A DNA stretch of 54,657 bases from assembly GCA_015680685.1 (NCBI GenBank), contig MNCI01017705.1, positions 645,441 through 700,097 of the forward strand. Direction: 5' to 3'. How positions within the stretch are numbered: position 1 is the first letter of the stretch; every line of letters begins with the position of its first letter. Under the pieces are notes generated by a model that was given only the letters and a program-made list of their open reading frames with translations, was not told the DNA's origin and did not search any database. Of the stretch, positions 34,747-47,640 are shown one piece after another. A program made the translations under genes and the position numbers. This DNA is from Gnetum montanum (taxonomy: Eukaryota > Streptophyta > Gnetopsida > Gnetales > Gnetaceae).

Positions 34747-37050
34747 GTCTTTCTAGCAATCTACCAAGTTGCCCCTCACCTTCATTGGCGAAGGTCCTAG
34801 CCAACAAGAAATGAGAGTATATGATCCCAAAGACCCTACTATCATCAAATGTAGGTAATTTTTGAGAGTTAGAGGAAAAAGTCCTAATTTTGCAATTATA
34901 AATGAAGACCAATATAACTTTATTTTAGCCAAAATACAGGTTAGCATGCTGATTCCACATTTGAAGGCAAAAGCCAAAAGGAAATTTGAACTTATCCACA
35001 ATAATGGTAATGAGTACATCCCTTCCCCCTATGAAAAGATACCTCTATTTGATATCTATGCAGGTATACTAGCCCAATTGATTGAGATAGAGGAAGAGGA
35101 TGAAAAACATAACTTCAAGGAATAGTAGGAAGATGAGGATGAATTTAGGATAGAATCTGAGCTTGAAAACACCCTAGGAGGATTGTTGCAACAAGTAAGC
35201 CCTAAGGCCATGGATCTTTCCTCTAACACTTTTGTTTTCACCATGGGCATGGTACCACCATCTTCCACTCCTTCCTACCCAACCATGGCTAGTCTGACAC
35301 TGGTCATAGCCATACATCAAACTTAATTAATGCCAAAAGCTATGATCCATAACCCATCCACGCCATTTTCCACATGGCCTCAATCTATGCAACCATTAAC
35401 AATGATTTTTACCACCACAAATCCATTAACTACTTGTGCGGGATCCATCATGGGACCCTAAGAAACTCAGGGATCATACATCCCATTTGTCCCATATGTG
35501 CCTTAGGTACCAACATAAACATCATTTTCCTTGTTTGTCCCACAAGCCACAACCATAACATAATCACTTCCTTCTATCTTGTAACCCATAGTGAGGCCAC
35601 AAGCCTCACAATAGATGTCGCAACCCTATGTACAAATCCCACAACCAACAGGGCCATCATAGGGTCTAGATCAAGCCTTCCAAATAATCCAAGATTTAAC
35701 AAAGTAGTTGAAAAGGCTTAAAGCCTCTACCTCATAGACTGTCAAGATTATGGATTTCTATGAGAAAAATCCCATAAGTCCTATAGTCCCATCCTTGACA
35801 CTTCCTCTTGGTGTCCCTATTCACCAATTTAGCAAATATAATGAAGAAGGTGATCCTAATGCTCATCTTATTACCTTTTCATCTGAATGCTTACTCTTAC
35901 AGAAGATTATGGATTTCTATGAGAACAATCCCATAAGTCCTGTAGTCCCATCCTTGACACTTCCTCCTCGTGTCCCTATTCACCAATTTAGCAAATATAA
36001 TGAAGAAGGTGATCCTAATGCTCATCTTATTACCTTTTCATCTGAATGCTCACTCTTGCAGCCATGGCCTCATAGCATCATGAGGATTTTCCCTATTTCT
36101 TTGACTAGGAAAGAACTTGATTGGTACCACGCATTACCTAGGGGATCCATATCCTCTTTGGAGGACTTGGTTGCCTAGTTTGTCAACCACTTCAAGTATA
36201 ACTTGAAGCTAGACACAACACTTGACCAACTTATGAAGGTTAAGTAGGGATCCCTAGAGCCTGTGTAGAAATTTATTTAATAGTGGAATGGATTATTGAA
36301 TGAAATACCAGAGCCTATAGCTAAAGCACATCTTTTAGCCATATTCAAGGGGATAGTGGCCAATTTTATCAATTTTAAACTCTACTACCTTAATCTGTGA
36401 TTCCTTAGCTAAGCATTCTCGCAAACCAAGGACATCGAGGATGCTATGGAGGCCAGTCATGATTTGACCTATATATCATACAAAAACTAGCACACTCAAA
36501 GATATAAGGAAAAGAGCAAACAAAAAAACATGGCCTTAGTAACTATAACCAAAGAAATAAAGACCACGAACCAAGGGCTAAGGGCCAATCCACCCAAGGC
36601 CCCCACTAATGATAGTAATAACCAATCATCAACCTCTTGGGCTACTGCATCAACAACAACCAAACCTAACTTTGAAAGAAAGGGCAGGTCCAAATATACT
36701 ACCTTACCTATGAAATCATCTAAGTTACTAGACTAACTATTAAAGAGTGAATGCATGGAACACAAACAAATGATTGAATCCATTTCAAAGAAACATGAGT
36801 GGTTATGCGAAATAGCTAAAGATCCTACTTGGGCAAAAAAGGATGATCCCTAATTACCTAGATACTTCAAACTAGACCATTTTTGCCATTATCACCAACT
36901 ACTAGGTTATGACACAAAATTCTACCTCACATTAAAGGATGACCTACAAATGATGATAGATAAGTGGGGAGTTGGTCTTAGATGCTTTCAACCTAGTTTA
37001 GCCACAAAACCAATTGATGTAACTCTACAAAGACTTACTGAATGCTAATG
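34747..37050 (+). pseudogene. gag of element E
   Basis: ATG at 34747 starts a decayed frame. The clearest parts are an N-terminal segment (34862-35125: KRKFELIHNNGNEYIPSPYE), a Pro/Thr-rich linker, and the retrotransposon gag core at 35750-36480 with PRVPIHQFSKYNEEGDPNAH and RKELDWYHALPRGSISSLED. Near 36870-36960 it has CHYHQLLGYDTKFYLTLKDD, corresponding to the C..H..GHDT knuckle of Tat Gags. Many stops are TAG or TAA at Gln positions, for example four in a row after LKVK at 36246-36285. A 159-bp in-frame duplication lies inside. Gag would form the particle around the element RNA. Confidence 0.8.
35745..36062 (+). repeat. 159-bp in-frame tandem duplication in gag of element E
   Basis: The segment starting AGATTATGGATTTCTATGAG occurs at 35745 and again at 35904. 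The period is 159 bp (53 codons), and the copies differ at few positions. The repeated peptide begins IMDFYE and ends HLITFSSEC plus a few residues. Confidence 0.95.
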
Positions 37051-37899
37051 ATAGCCACAATGTTATTTCAACATTCAACATTGATGATGATTAGAGGCCT
37101 GCAAGAGAACCATTTGTGATTCAAGTACCCCTTTGTGATGAAAGGGATTCTTCAGCTTCCCATAGCTCAAGATCCTCCTTCATCGTAAAAGTACCATCAT
37201 GAGTGCCTTCCAAGGAATCTTTTGTCATCAAGGTCCCCTAGCCTAACACAATGCAATCATTTGTAGCATAAAAAACTACATAACAACCCCCTATGGTGGC
37301 TAATGCCATTGCCTCTTCCTCATAATCAATGGTTGACCACCAAAAAACTTCAACCAACTAAAGGAAGAAGCATAAGCAAAAGCTTGACAATAAGAGTGAC
37401 AAGTAGACAAAGGCATGAAAGGAAGTGGGTCCACTAAAGCCCACTCCCATTTTGGCTATACCCATGACCTCCTCTACCCAACCTACTTAAACCAACAAGC
37501 CATAGGAGAACACCAAAGCCCACAATCAAAAAATTGACAAAAGGCCCCAAAAATTAGAACCTAAAGCCAAAATTCACATTTTGGGGCACATGGAGGAGGT
37601 AAAGCACAACTAGGGTGACAAGCCCATGGCCAATGATAAAAACTTCCTCAATGTAATGAACCAAGTTAGGTAATCCCTTAAGGAAATTGATACAACCTTA
37701 AGCTTGTATGACATGATCATGACTTCCATCACACATCGTGAAGCATTAGTTAAAATGTTGACTTCTATCCCCATTAGTAAGGACATCCATGCTAGTGAGG
37801 AAGCCATCCATGTAGTGATGATTCCTTCCTCACCAAGGGAGGAGAAGTCAACATCCTTAACATTTTGTAATAGCAAAATTAAGGTTAATCCAAAAAATG

Positions 37900-38290
37900 A
37901 TGAAGCAACTATAATTCCTCTATCCATAACCATATGCATAGGATAGTTTAAAGTACATTGTATGCATGTTGATGATGGAGTTGCAACTGTCATACCATGT
38001 ACCATCATTGAATTCTTGGGCTTAAGTAAGCAAATACAACCTACAATCACTACAACTCTTAAGTCCTTTAATGTATCATTGGTGTCAAGGGGTCAATCTC
38101 CTTGGGTTTTGTGGCAGGGGAGCAATTCCCCTAACTGTCAATGTCTTGGTGGTTAAAGAGACATCAAGATTCAACCTAATCCTAGGAAGACCTTGGTTGG
38201 CTTAGTTACGAGTTGTGTCCTCACTCAGTCATCAAGAAATTAACCTTATGAGGGAGGTAAAATCATCATTCATGGTGATAATGTAATTTC
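37900..38290 (+). pseudogene. Protease of element E
   Basis: The frame at 37962-38156 reads MHVDDGVATVIPCTIIEFLG and then PTITTTLKSFNVS, matching the Tat pattern of a D-x-G active site followed by a TTT-x-x-F motif. After a frameshift, LVVKETSRFNLILGRPWLA lies at about 38147-38205, the conserved (I/L)LGRPWL segment. The active-site Asp is kept, unlike in elements A, C and D. A decayed tail runs to about 38540. In Tat/Ogre elements protease belongs to the gag-pro part and the reverse transcriptase follows after an intron or stop; here about 10 kb intervene. Confidence 0.75.
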
Positions 38291-38540
38291 CTTGGCTATC
38301 AACAATGTAAACATAGATCAGGGATTTGAAGTGGAGCTTTAAGAAGAATTTCCCAACCATGAAATCCAACAACCCAAAGAGAGCAACAACCTAAGAAAGC
38401 CAATGATAAGAACAATAAGCAATGGAATGCATTATGGAAGAAACTCCCTTTTAACATCATGAGCGAAGGGGATGGCAAATATAAGCTTGTGTAGAGTAGG
38501 CCTTATTCACTCCCTAATCTTACAAAGATTAAGAAGAATT

Positions 38541-39250
38541 TTCATAAGTGAAGTTCACCTTAACCTTCTCCATCCCATGCTCCTATGACCCGATATACCA
38601 ATAACCATATAAGCTTACTTTTCTTTTGTAGTTTATTATATATTTTTGTGCATTTTCTTGTTTTACTCTTTATGCATGTAGCCTAAGTTCATTTGCATTT
38701 TTACCTATTTGTTACAACCTTTATTTATTTTTACTTATGTTATAAACATCAAAAAATCATTATAAATATACTCCTTTTTCATAGCTGGTCTACTAAGATC
38801 TTAAACTAGTATCATGACCCACCATGGCCTTAAACTGGCAAAGATAATCACAAAACATACTTCACTAAGGCTCTAAACTTGCATTGCAATCCACTAAGAC
38901 TTTAAAATGGCAATATGGCTTGCCATGGCCTTAAATTGGCTATGTAACCACAATCATACAACATAATATAACCTATGCTCACAATGACCTAAACTAACAA
39001 ATGTCCCTTTCATTATATTTCTTTTTGTTTAACCTTTTATTACATTGATTTTATAACCAAAACGTTAACATAGTCATTCTCAACGTTTACAATGTCTACA
39101 ACATTTACTATAGCTATAGATAAATATAGCAAAAAATAAAGCCAAAATTTAAATTTAAAGTTAAAATGTCCATAACATACATAAGCCACTTAAGGTAGGC
39201 TCCACGATCTACCTTGTACTATTGCCTGTGGACCTTTTGTTTCTTACCCC
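38541..39250 (+). repeat. Spacer after protease of element E with ~30-bp minisatellite
   Basis: Units resembling CCACTAAG-ACTTTAAA-TGGCA and GCCATGGCCTTAAACTGGC follow one another at about 38788-38960. Related units recur at 47970-48070 and 51800-51900. The remainder is AT-rich and noncoding. Confidence 0.7.
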
Positions 39251-39253
39251 ACT

Positions 39254-42200
39254 TTAGGATCCAAGTGCAGTGACCTTTTAGTTCTTGACCTTTTGGGAGA
39301 TGAGGTCCATATGCATATGTTGTTTTGTCATCTCCCATAGGACGACTACTTTGGCTTGAATGACATGCTAGTAGTGGGCTCACATGATCTTCTTAGTTCG
39401 CAACTCCCTTGAGTTGGTCACTTGGGCCTCAACAAAGGCCTTGCAGTCTTGGAGATCTCTAATCATCTCCTCCTACCATTGAATTTTTTTCCTTAAGGCC
39501 ACAACTTCCTCCCATAGGGATTCAATGAACCTCTCTAGCTTCCATGAAGTTTTTGCACATGACATTGTTAGATCAATACCAATCTTGTGCAACTTCAAGG
39601 GTACACTAGATACGTTAGAGGGAAGCTTAGGTAAGGAGTCAATATCCATGTATTTGCTGGGGTCCCACTCCATAGAAGACACTACACAAGCATAAAATAT
39701 AACCATAAACAAAATGCATAACCTAAAATAACCATGACACAAGCATAACCTATAACATAGACAGGCAATTGAAGCATAAAATAAAATTCTTATCTTGGAT
39801 GCAACTTGATGCAACCAATTAATGATGTCCTTAGCCATCCCATGCATGAACTCCACTTTTTCTGGAGTCTCTACCCATGGTTTCATATGAAACTTAAGGA
39901 CAAGAGCTTGTGTTGGTGGCTTAAGAGCTATTGAAAGCATAACAATCATCGAAAGGCTAAGATGAAAACCAAAGATAAATAATGAGATAAAATGAAAGCA
40001 TTGAGGCATGAGCATACATGGCTCCTCCTCCTCCTCTGGAATAATGATGGTAGATGTGTCTAGCACTACCTCACCAAATAAGGCATCTAGATCATTGATG
40101 TTCACCTTAGGCTATGAGAGTGCCTTCTCCACACATCTTTGTTCCTCTTCTATAGTAGCTTGGGTTGCCATGACCTATTGATTGCCTACAACCATAAAGC
40201 ATGAAGAACCAATTAACACATGAAATCACAACATAGCCATATATCTTAAAATAACCAAGCATAGATAAAACTTACCTATGACTACCTATTGTAATGATGT
40301 AAGCCTAAACTTAAGCTTCTTCAAGGTAGGGTGGTCTAATGTTAGTGGTGCTTCTTGCATAAGCCTCTTGAGTTTCTCCCTAGCTACCCCTTCAACCTCC
40401 ATACACCATTATTTGGCATCCAGGATACTAGTAGGCAATGTGAGAGGCTCATCATCATCAGTGTTGCTAGGAGACTCTCACTGCCTAACATCAAGATTCT
40501 TAGTGGTGATGAATAATGTATCATCCATCCCCTCTAGTGGGTTTTGGGCTTGCATCGTTGGATAAATGTACTTTATCCAAGGCCTAGAAAGTTATCTTGG
40601 GTCTTGGGAAATCCATTGTCCATTCTTGTACACCACTAGAAACTTCACAAACCTCTTTAGATAACCTGGAAAAAATGCAACATGCATATGGATTATTGTA
40701 GAGGTATCAACATGGAGTCTAAGGATGTCCTCCTAAAGCCCAATACCTAAAGCAGCCACCTAGTCAAATCTAGTGCCCTCCATCAAGACCTTCTTAAAGG
40801 TCCACCATTGCGCTATATCGATTATCTTCTTCTATAATAATAGTTTGGGAAATGCATAAGACCTAAACAAAGGATATGATTGCTTTACATCAACTATCTA
40901 TGGAAATTCTGGAGTGGCCCATGTTGGCACCAAGCCACTCCAAAACTTCTTTGTGATGGCAAGTTTTCCATAGTATCTTGGTGGGAAATTTTGCCCCATC
41001 AATGGGGACACCAAACAAGTCTTGAAAGAGGTCCACACCAATGTGAATGTTCACCTTCACATCCCACATGATGGTGCTAAAACAATCAACCTTCCCATCG
41101 AAGGAGTTGATGACATGCAACATCTTCACAGCAGGGATGGAAAGAATAGGTGCCATAAATACATCAAGCAAACCTACATGTTGGATGTTTTCTTGAATGT
41201 AACTAGGTGCCTATCCCTTTAGCCACTTCTATGCTGGTGTCACCTCACTAAACTTCAAGATGAGGGTATCCTTGTGACATGTTCCTGAAAGTGGTATGGT
41301 GACATCAGTAGAGATGGAAGGTCCTGCAAAGTAACTAAAGTTTAGCATCAACATAAGCAAATCTAATGATCAGTCAAAGTAATAGAACACTTATAGCCAT
41401 GAAACACCAAAATCTATAGTATTTATGTTTACCCTTCCTTTTCTTCTTTCGTGTGGAGGTCCTAGTTGCAAGGGTTTGATCCATGGAGTTGTTGGAATCT
41501 ACCCACTAGTTGTGCATCATCCCATCATCCTTACACTTGTTGTATATAAACTTGAACCTTGAGGCGTATGCACAAAGTCCCCTCTTAACTATTGATACAT
41601 AGTAGTTTTGATTTGAGGGCTCTTGGTGAATTTGTTCAAATTTGTTTGTGCTACTACCAAGATTTGGTCGTTGATGATCAAACCTTGATCATTGACCTTG
41701 TACCTACAAAAAGTTTGTAAAACTAATGAAGTTAGGAAAGATAGTTAAGCCAAAAGCATAAAAACATTATAGTAGTCATGCTTACCCATGTAGATGATAC
41801 ACGGTGCTAGGTAGGTTCTAGAATAACATGTGGGCTTTATGCACCACCATCAAAGTATTGTCAGCATTATACTATTTATACTCTAGCATCATCCATATCT
41901 CTATGGGGTAATGTGGATTGATGGTGTTTGCTGAGCCCCCCACTATCCTAGGAGGTGGCTTATCAAAAATAAATCTAACAATAAGGCCAGATGCTTAAGG
42001 TAGTAAGGTTTTCACTATAATCCTTACCACATCTATAGACAAGTTTGATCACAACATCACACTAAAGTTCTTTATGATGTAGGTAAGGAATTACCTTGCC
42101 CCAAGCTAGAACCACAATGACAGCTTCCCCAAAGCCATATCGAGGAGTGGGGTATTGGTCTTAGGATGAGCAATATAGCACAGGATACCCACAAAATCCA

Positions 42201-44067
42201 CAATAATGAGGATGGATTTCAAGTAAACCCTGCATAAAGAAAAACAAAAACATCATGACCATTTAGCATTACTTGACAAATTTAGAAAAAAACGTCAAGT
42301 CAAAGGTGAAATTAGCCTCTATAAAGAGCTCTAAGGTGTTTATCTAAATTAGCTTAAGCAATTCCATGAGAAAACATTATTCCATCCTTGCATAGCATTA
42401 CATTATGAAAATACTTGGCAAATTTAGAAAAAATATCTAGTTGGAGGTGAAATTAGCCTATGTAAATAGCTCTAAGATGTTTATCTAAGTTAACTTAAGA
42501 AATCCCATAAAAGCATTGTTACCATATTTTATAGCCTTTTACTTCATAACCAAAATATTATAGCCAAAACTAAGCCTTAGTCTAAATTATGCATAAATTT
42601 AGGGGAAAAAAGCATCTAAATTATGCATAAATTTAGAAAAAGCATGCATAAATTTGAAAAAAAAAAGAATTAAAACTTAAAAAAGCATATAGCCATAGTA
42701 AAAATATTTTAAAAAACTATTGAATCCTTTAAAGCATATGTTTTACATGAGAAGCTACACATACCAATCACTTCCATCCCCAAAGGGGTAATGTGCTACA
42801 ATCATAGCTTTGCCTTGTTCATACAATTTAGCCAAGAAATTCATTAAAAATTCATGAAAGCTTAGATTTCAATAATTTTACCATGGAGGAGATCTTGAAA
42901 TCACAAGCTTTGCAACCATGATCATTGCAACTAAACATGCATAATCAATTTTTACATGAGTTATAGAAAAATTTAGCCAAAACCATAGCCATCAACATTA
43001 ACCTCCTTTTGCATAGGGTTGGTAAAAAATTCGCCAAAAATTTCATTAAGATCCAAATAGAGTGATTCTACCACCATTTGAAAGATTAAATCAAATCCTA
43101 CGTACCCATACTTAGAAAAAATTTAAAACTATTTTCATTTTTTCAAAAAAATAAAATAAAATTGTCAAATTAGAAAAAATCTGGAAATGACACAAACTTC
43201 CTTTTGACATAGGCTTGAAAACAATTCATCAAAAGATTCATTTTTAGTCCAATCAAAGTAATTCCACCTCCATTGGAAAGGTAAAGTTGAGACTCACCTA
43301 ACCATAAGCAAAACAATAGCCAAAATCCCTACCATTTTCTTAGAAAAAATTCATGAACTTACAAAAAATTTTAAAAATGGAATAAAGAACTTTATTGCAC
43401 AACCTTAGAAGAATAGCTATAACTCCATCAATTGAAAGCAAAATTGAAGAAAAAAACATCCATTGGAAAGATTAAATGAAGGGCTACAAATCCATAACAT
43501 CAAAATTTTAAAATATGTAATTGTTTTATTAAGAAAAAATATAGAACATTGCTTTCTTTTCATGTTAAAAACTAAAAAGCTTAAAGCCCAACTTCATATA
43601 GCCATAAAAACATAGCCAAAATAGCCAAAATAATTGATACCCATTAGAAAGAGCACAAAAATAATGGGGGTAGGATTTTGTTGAAATTTAGTTTTGATGA
43701 ATACTTTGGTCTAGATCTAAAAAAAGTAGCCATACCCCAAATTTTGGGAAAAAAACATGAAAACATTAGGATTGATTTTAAAAATCAAATCTATTGAGGC
43801 AAAAACAATGAAACAACCATGGATCCATGTGGAAACGACCAAAATAAGAGGTGGGATTTTGATAGAATTTCATTTTATCCCCTCTATTAGAGTAGATCTG
43901 AGAAAAATAACCCCACATGTGGTAAGAAAAATATGAGAAAACCATAGAAAACAACTACAAATGAAAATAAAAATAGGTGGAACTACCTACTTTGGAGTTT
44001 TGATGGATGAGGCCTAAATGGAGATAGGCCTAGGAACCTATGATAGCTCCCTAGAAGGCTTATCCAT
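39254..44067 (-). pseudogene. Unidentified eight-exon gene antisense to element E
   Basis: Minus-strand exons: 44067-43991, 42859-42765, 42229-41786, 41703-41433, 41323-40276, 40185-40018, 39927-39794, 39681-39254 (about 2.67 kb). It starts MDKPSRELSQVPRP, with a stop codon read as Gln. Six of seven introns (82-1131 bp) keep GT and AG. Their joins keep the frame, for example DW to VYLKSIL, HLH to GYKVND, VVI to GNQ; the next, EEEEEP to SLKPP, also fits. The last donor is changed (ATAAG for GTAAG). Frameshifts lie near 41615 and 40900, and most other lesions are TAG/TAA at Gln positions. The C-terminus (39560-39254) looks like coiled coil: KLERFIESLWEEVVALRKKI. I recognise no family. Introns on this strand would not be spliced from the element's own RNA. 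Exon calls are my reading, not a prediction program. Confidence 0.6.
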
Positions 44068-47000
44068 CTTTTGAATTGTAGGATTTTGACTCTTTTCCCC
44101 TCAATGTTTAGGTACCATGGTAGGCTCAATGCTAGGGATGACTGAGATTAGGAGAAAATGGGAGTTCTACGCTAGCTGTGAGAAAGATGGAAGGCTTTCA
44201 CATTAAAAACTAGTTGCTTTTGCCACAAGAATATTTGACAGAGCTCTCCTCCATTGAGTAGTTTACAAGAATGACAATTATTACTGAAAACTTATAAAAT
44301 TCAACCATATAAACCACATCTAAACCTAAATTCACCTTGAAATCCTAGCTACTAATACAATGCACCACAACTCCAAGTGCATTGAAGTGTAAGGAGGGAA
44401 AGTCTCTTCAATGCTGAGTTTGGATGGAAAAAAAATTCACTTCTTAAAATTTTCAATTCTTGGATTGTGGGCCCCACCTTGTGCCTTCTCTCTTAACCAA
44501 AAACTTGCATTAATGCTGAGCTTTGTTTTTCAATTTTGAAACTTAGAGCCATATTGTAACCTTAACTCCCATTCATCCATGCTAGGGATGCCATGCCTAG
44601 TGTGAATACATGCCTCCCATTTCAGAAAATCATTAAAATACAACTATTTTACCCTTTTTAATAATCAAAACCTATTTTTGTCAACCCTAGGTTCTCGAAA
44701 GTGGGTGAGACAGGAACAAAGTTAGACACCATGGGGCTCCACACTAGGGCAAAAATGCCTAGTGTGGAAGAAGAGGGGTAACACCTATCACTACCCCCTA
44801 GTACCCATCTAGCCGAAGTTTGACCTTGAAGTAGGTCTCACATGACCTAGAATCCCTCCGCGCATCTTAAGCAACCCTGGAACCTCACCAAACCAAGTCA
44901 AACTTGGTCAAAACTAGTCAAAACCTTGGGATATGGTGTTTTCATGCTAGGGGAAGCTTCAGCCATGTTGTGAATCTCATCCTTAGTGTGGATGGATGGG
45001 GGAAAGCCAAAAATAACATGAATTGACTGCCTAGTAACCATTTCCTGATACACTTTGACACCTAGAAGCTAGAGCCCTCTGAAGCTTCCTAATACCTTGA
45101 AAACTCTAAAACATGATACAAAATTATCATCCCCCTTTCATCCACACTAAATTTACCAATCCCATCATGGAAAAAGGGGGGCCAGGGGGGGTGGGAGTGG
45201 GGGAGAACTTCCATGGAGCACTTAGGAGCCTCCAAGATGATGGATCTTGGTACCAAATGTCAACAAGTAACATCAACAACCCTGGAGGCTAACATGCATG
45301 ATCTATTGGCTATCAATTTGGTCTAGATCTAATTTTCTTGGTTTAGGGAGAGCTCTTCCACATTGAGGATCCTAGGCTTAGTGTGAATGAAAAGGAGGAA
45401 GCAAAAGGTATTGAAATTTTCATGCAGTTTGACTTTTAGAAGCAATCCCATCATTTCAAAAGTTACCGAACTTCTGGAAGTAACCACTAATGACTGATAA
45501 TTCTTTCCCCTAATTTTATACATTGAGCCTCCCACCATCAGCATGGATGGAATGGGGAAAGCCTAACAATCCTATCACAACCTTGATAACAACTGGATTT
45601 TGGCCTTGGACACTAATGGTTAATACTAGCAACCTTGTGAACACTTGTGTATAGCCTAATTTGACCATAAAAGCTAAAAAGTCATTCCCCTCAATCTTCC
45701 ACACTAAGCATGAAAGCCCCAACATGGAAAAAGGGGGGAAAGAAAAAAAATTACTTAATAACCCTTAAAACAACCAAATTTTAAAATTAGGTATCAATAG
45801 TTGATGCCAACAACCTTAGAAGCCTACATGCATAGCTAGAAATGATGGAAAATGGTAAAAATTAGGGTCCCTTAGTTCTTTGATGTTGAGAGCCACCTTC
45901 TCCATGCTACCAAGTGTGGAAGAAAGGGGAAAATTTTTGGGGACTCCAAAATAGCCTCTAGAGACCTTGAACAAACACCAGAAAGATCCATGTGCATCCT
46001 AGAACCTTGTTTACACATCCTTAGACCCTTAAGACTATCAAAATTAATCATAAATGGCTAGAAAGAATTTCCCCCACTCTTCCATGTTGAGCATGGCAAC
46101 ATTGGCATCAACCTTTGAAATAACCAAATTTTGGTACTAGGTATTGGTATTTGACACTTTTTAACCTCAGAGACCTACATGCATGACCAGAAATGATGTA
46201 CAAAGCCAAAAAGTTTCTTCTCCCTAGTCTTCCATGCTAAGCATACTACTACCAATGTGAAAAATAGGGGGAAGCTTCAAAACCCTCTAGGAAACCTTTA
46301 AATTGGCCAAACTTGAGCTCAAACACTAGTCCTTGACCCCAACAACCTTGGAGGCATGCATGCATGATCGATTAAGTCCAAAACTGATATAGACCTAGGA
46401 TTTATGATTCTTCCACATTCGGAATCCCTTTTTGCACATTGAGAATAGCATCCCCAATGTGGAAACTTAAGGAGGGACTTGTTTGAAGCTCCTAAACACC
46501 TCAAAATGATGTTAAATGACCTTACATTCATCCTAAAACCCTGTTAACAACCATTGGAGCCTTCAAACTTTAAGAAATTGATCACAGATGGCCAAAAGTA
46601 CTTCCCCCTAGCCTTCCACACTAAGCTCCCTAGCCCTAGCATGGAAAATGGGGAGGAAGCTAAACAACCACTTGGGAATACTTAAAATTTCCAACTTTTG
46701 ACATGAAATCTTAGCCCTTGGCCTTAGCAACTCTAGAATTTGACATGCATAGTTGATTGTGATTCGAATTCACCTAGATTTAGGATTCTTACTAAATCCA
46801 TGCTTTAGGAGATCCTTTTTACACTAGGTAGCATGGAAACAAGGGGAGAAAGCTACTTTTCAATTTTTGGTGATAAGATAACACTCCCAAAAGCCAAAGA
46901 TTTATGTCAGAGAAGCCTAAGACCTCATAACCTTAAGATTTTACTTGTTTAACTTTATTTCAACCTCTAAAATTCATTCCTCCCATTCTTTCATGTTTGA

Positions 47001-47640
47001 GTAACTTCCCTAGTGTGGAATCAAGGAGAAAAACCTTAAGTATCCTTGAACAACCTCCAAATTTGCTAGAAACTTGCAAAATCAAGTTTATAGTTCTAGG
47101 GGCATGGAAACCTGTTCAATGTGCTTTGAAACCGCCATAAATCCATAAAAAAAGTGTGCCCCATTATTTCACACTGAAGATATTGTGCTCAACATAGAAA
47201 AATTGGGGGAAGCCATTTTGACACGTTTTGACACTCAAGATTGTCTCAAACTGCCTTGAAATGAAGCCAAAGCATACACAACTTCTAGATATGGGTCCAA
47301 ACTACTTGTTTGACCTCATTTGACCTTGTTTATACTAAGGTTTTGGTTTTCCACACTAAGCCCCATTTCTTCCATGCTAGACAACATGGAAATAGGGTGG
47401 GGAAGGCTTCAGAATCTACTTTTTGACCTTTACAAACCTCTGGAGTGCCTAATTTTGATGGATCTAACCCTCCACTACCTTGGGAAAGTTTTGAAACCTT
47501 AATTTTGGACCTCTAAGCACCCCAAAACCTATTTTCCTTGGTCTTTATGCTAAGGGTTCCTATTTCCATGCTAAGCCCATCATGAAAGCTTCAAAACACT
47601 TAATTTTGAGGCACAAACAACACAAAAATAGCACCAATTG
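44068..47640. repeat. Degenerate array, period about 188 bp, with inverted motifs
   Basis: The word (A/T)(A/G)(G/C)(A/G)TGGAA followed by a short purine run (often AAAAGGGG) recurs at about 44761, 44983, 45166, 45379, 45542, 45723, 45911, 46090, 46254, 46456, 46638, 46830, 47011, 47191, 47384 and 47580. The mean step is 188 bp. In many units TTCCA(T/C)(G/A)CT precedes it by 5-40 bp, giving a stem-loop dyad, for example near 45900 and 46610. Less regular units may start near 44100. Unit-to-unit identity is low, so the array is old. No protein is encoded. Confidence 0.65.

Noticed and set aside
37610-38050. Open frame of 146 codons on minus
   Set aside because: It lies opposite the protease coding region of element E and has no motif of its own.
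39473-40105. Open frame of 210 codons on minus as a single-exon protein
   Set aside because: It reads through two AT-rich introns (39928-40017 and 39682-39793). The conserved-looking parts are the flanking exons, so the uninterrupted frame is a coincidence.
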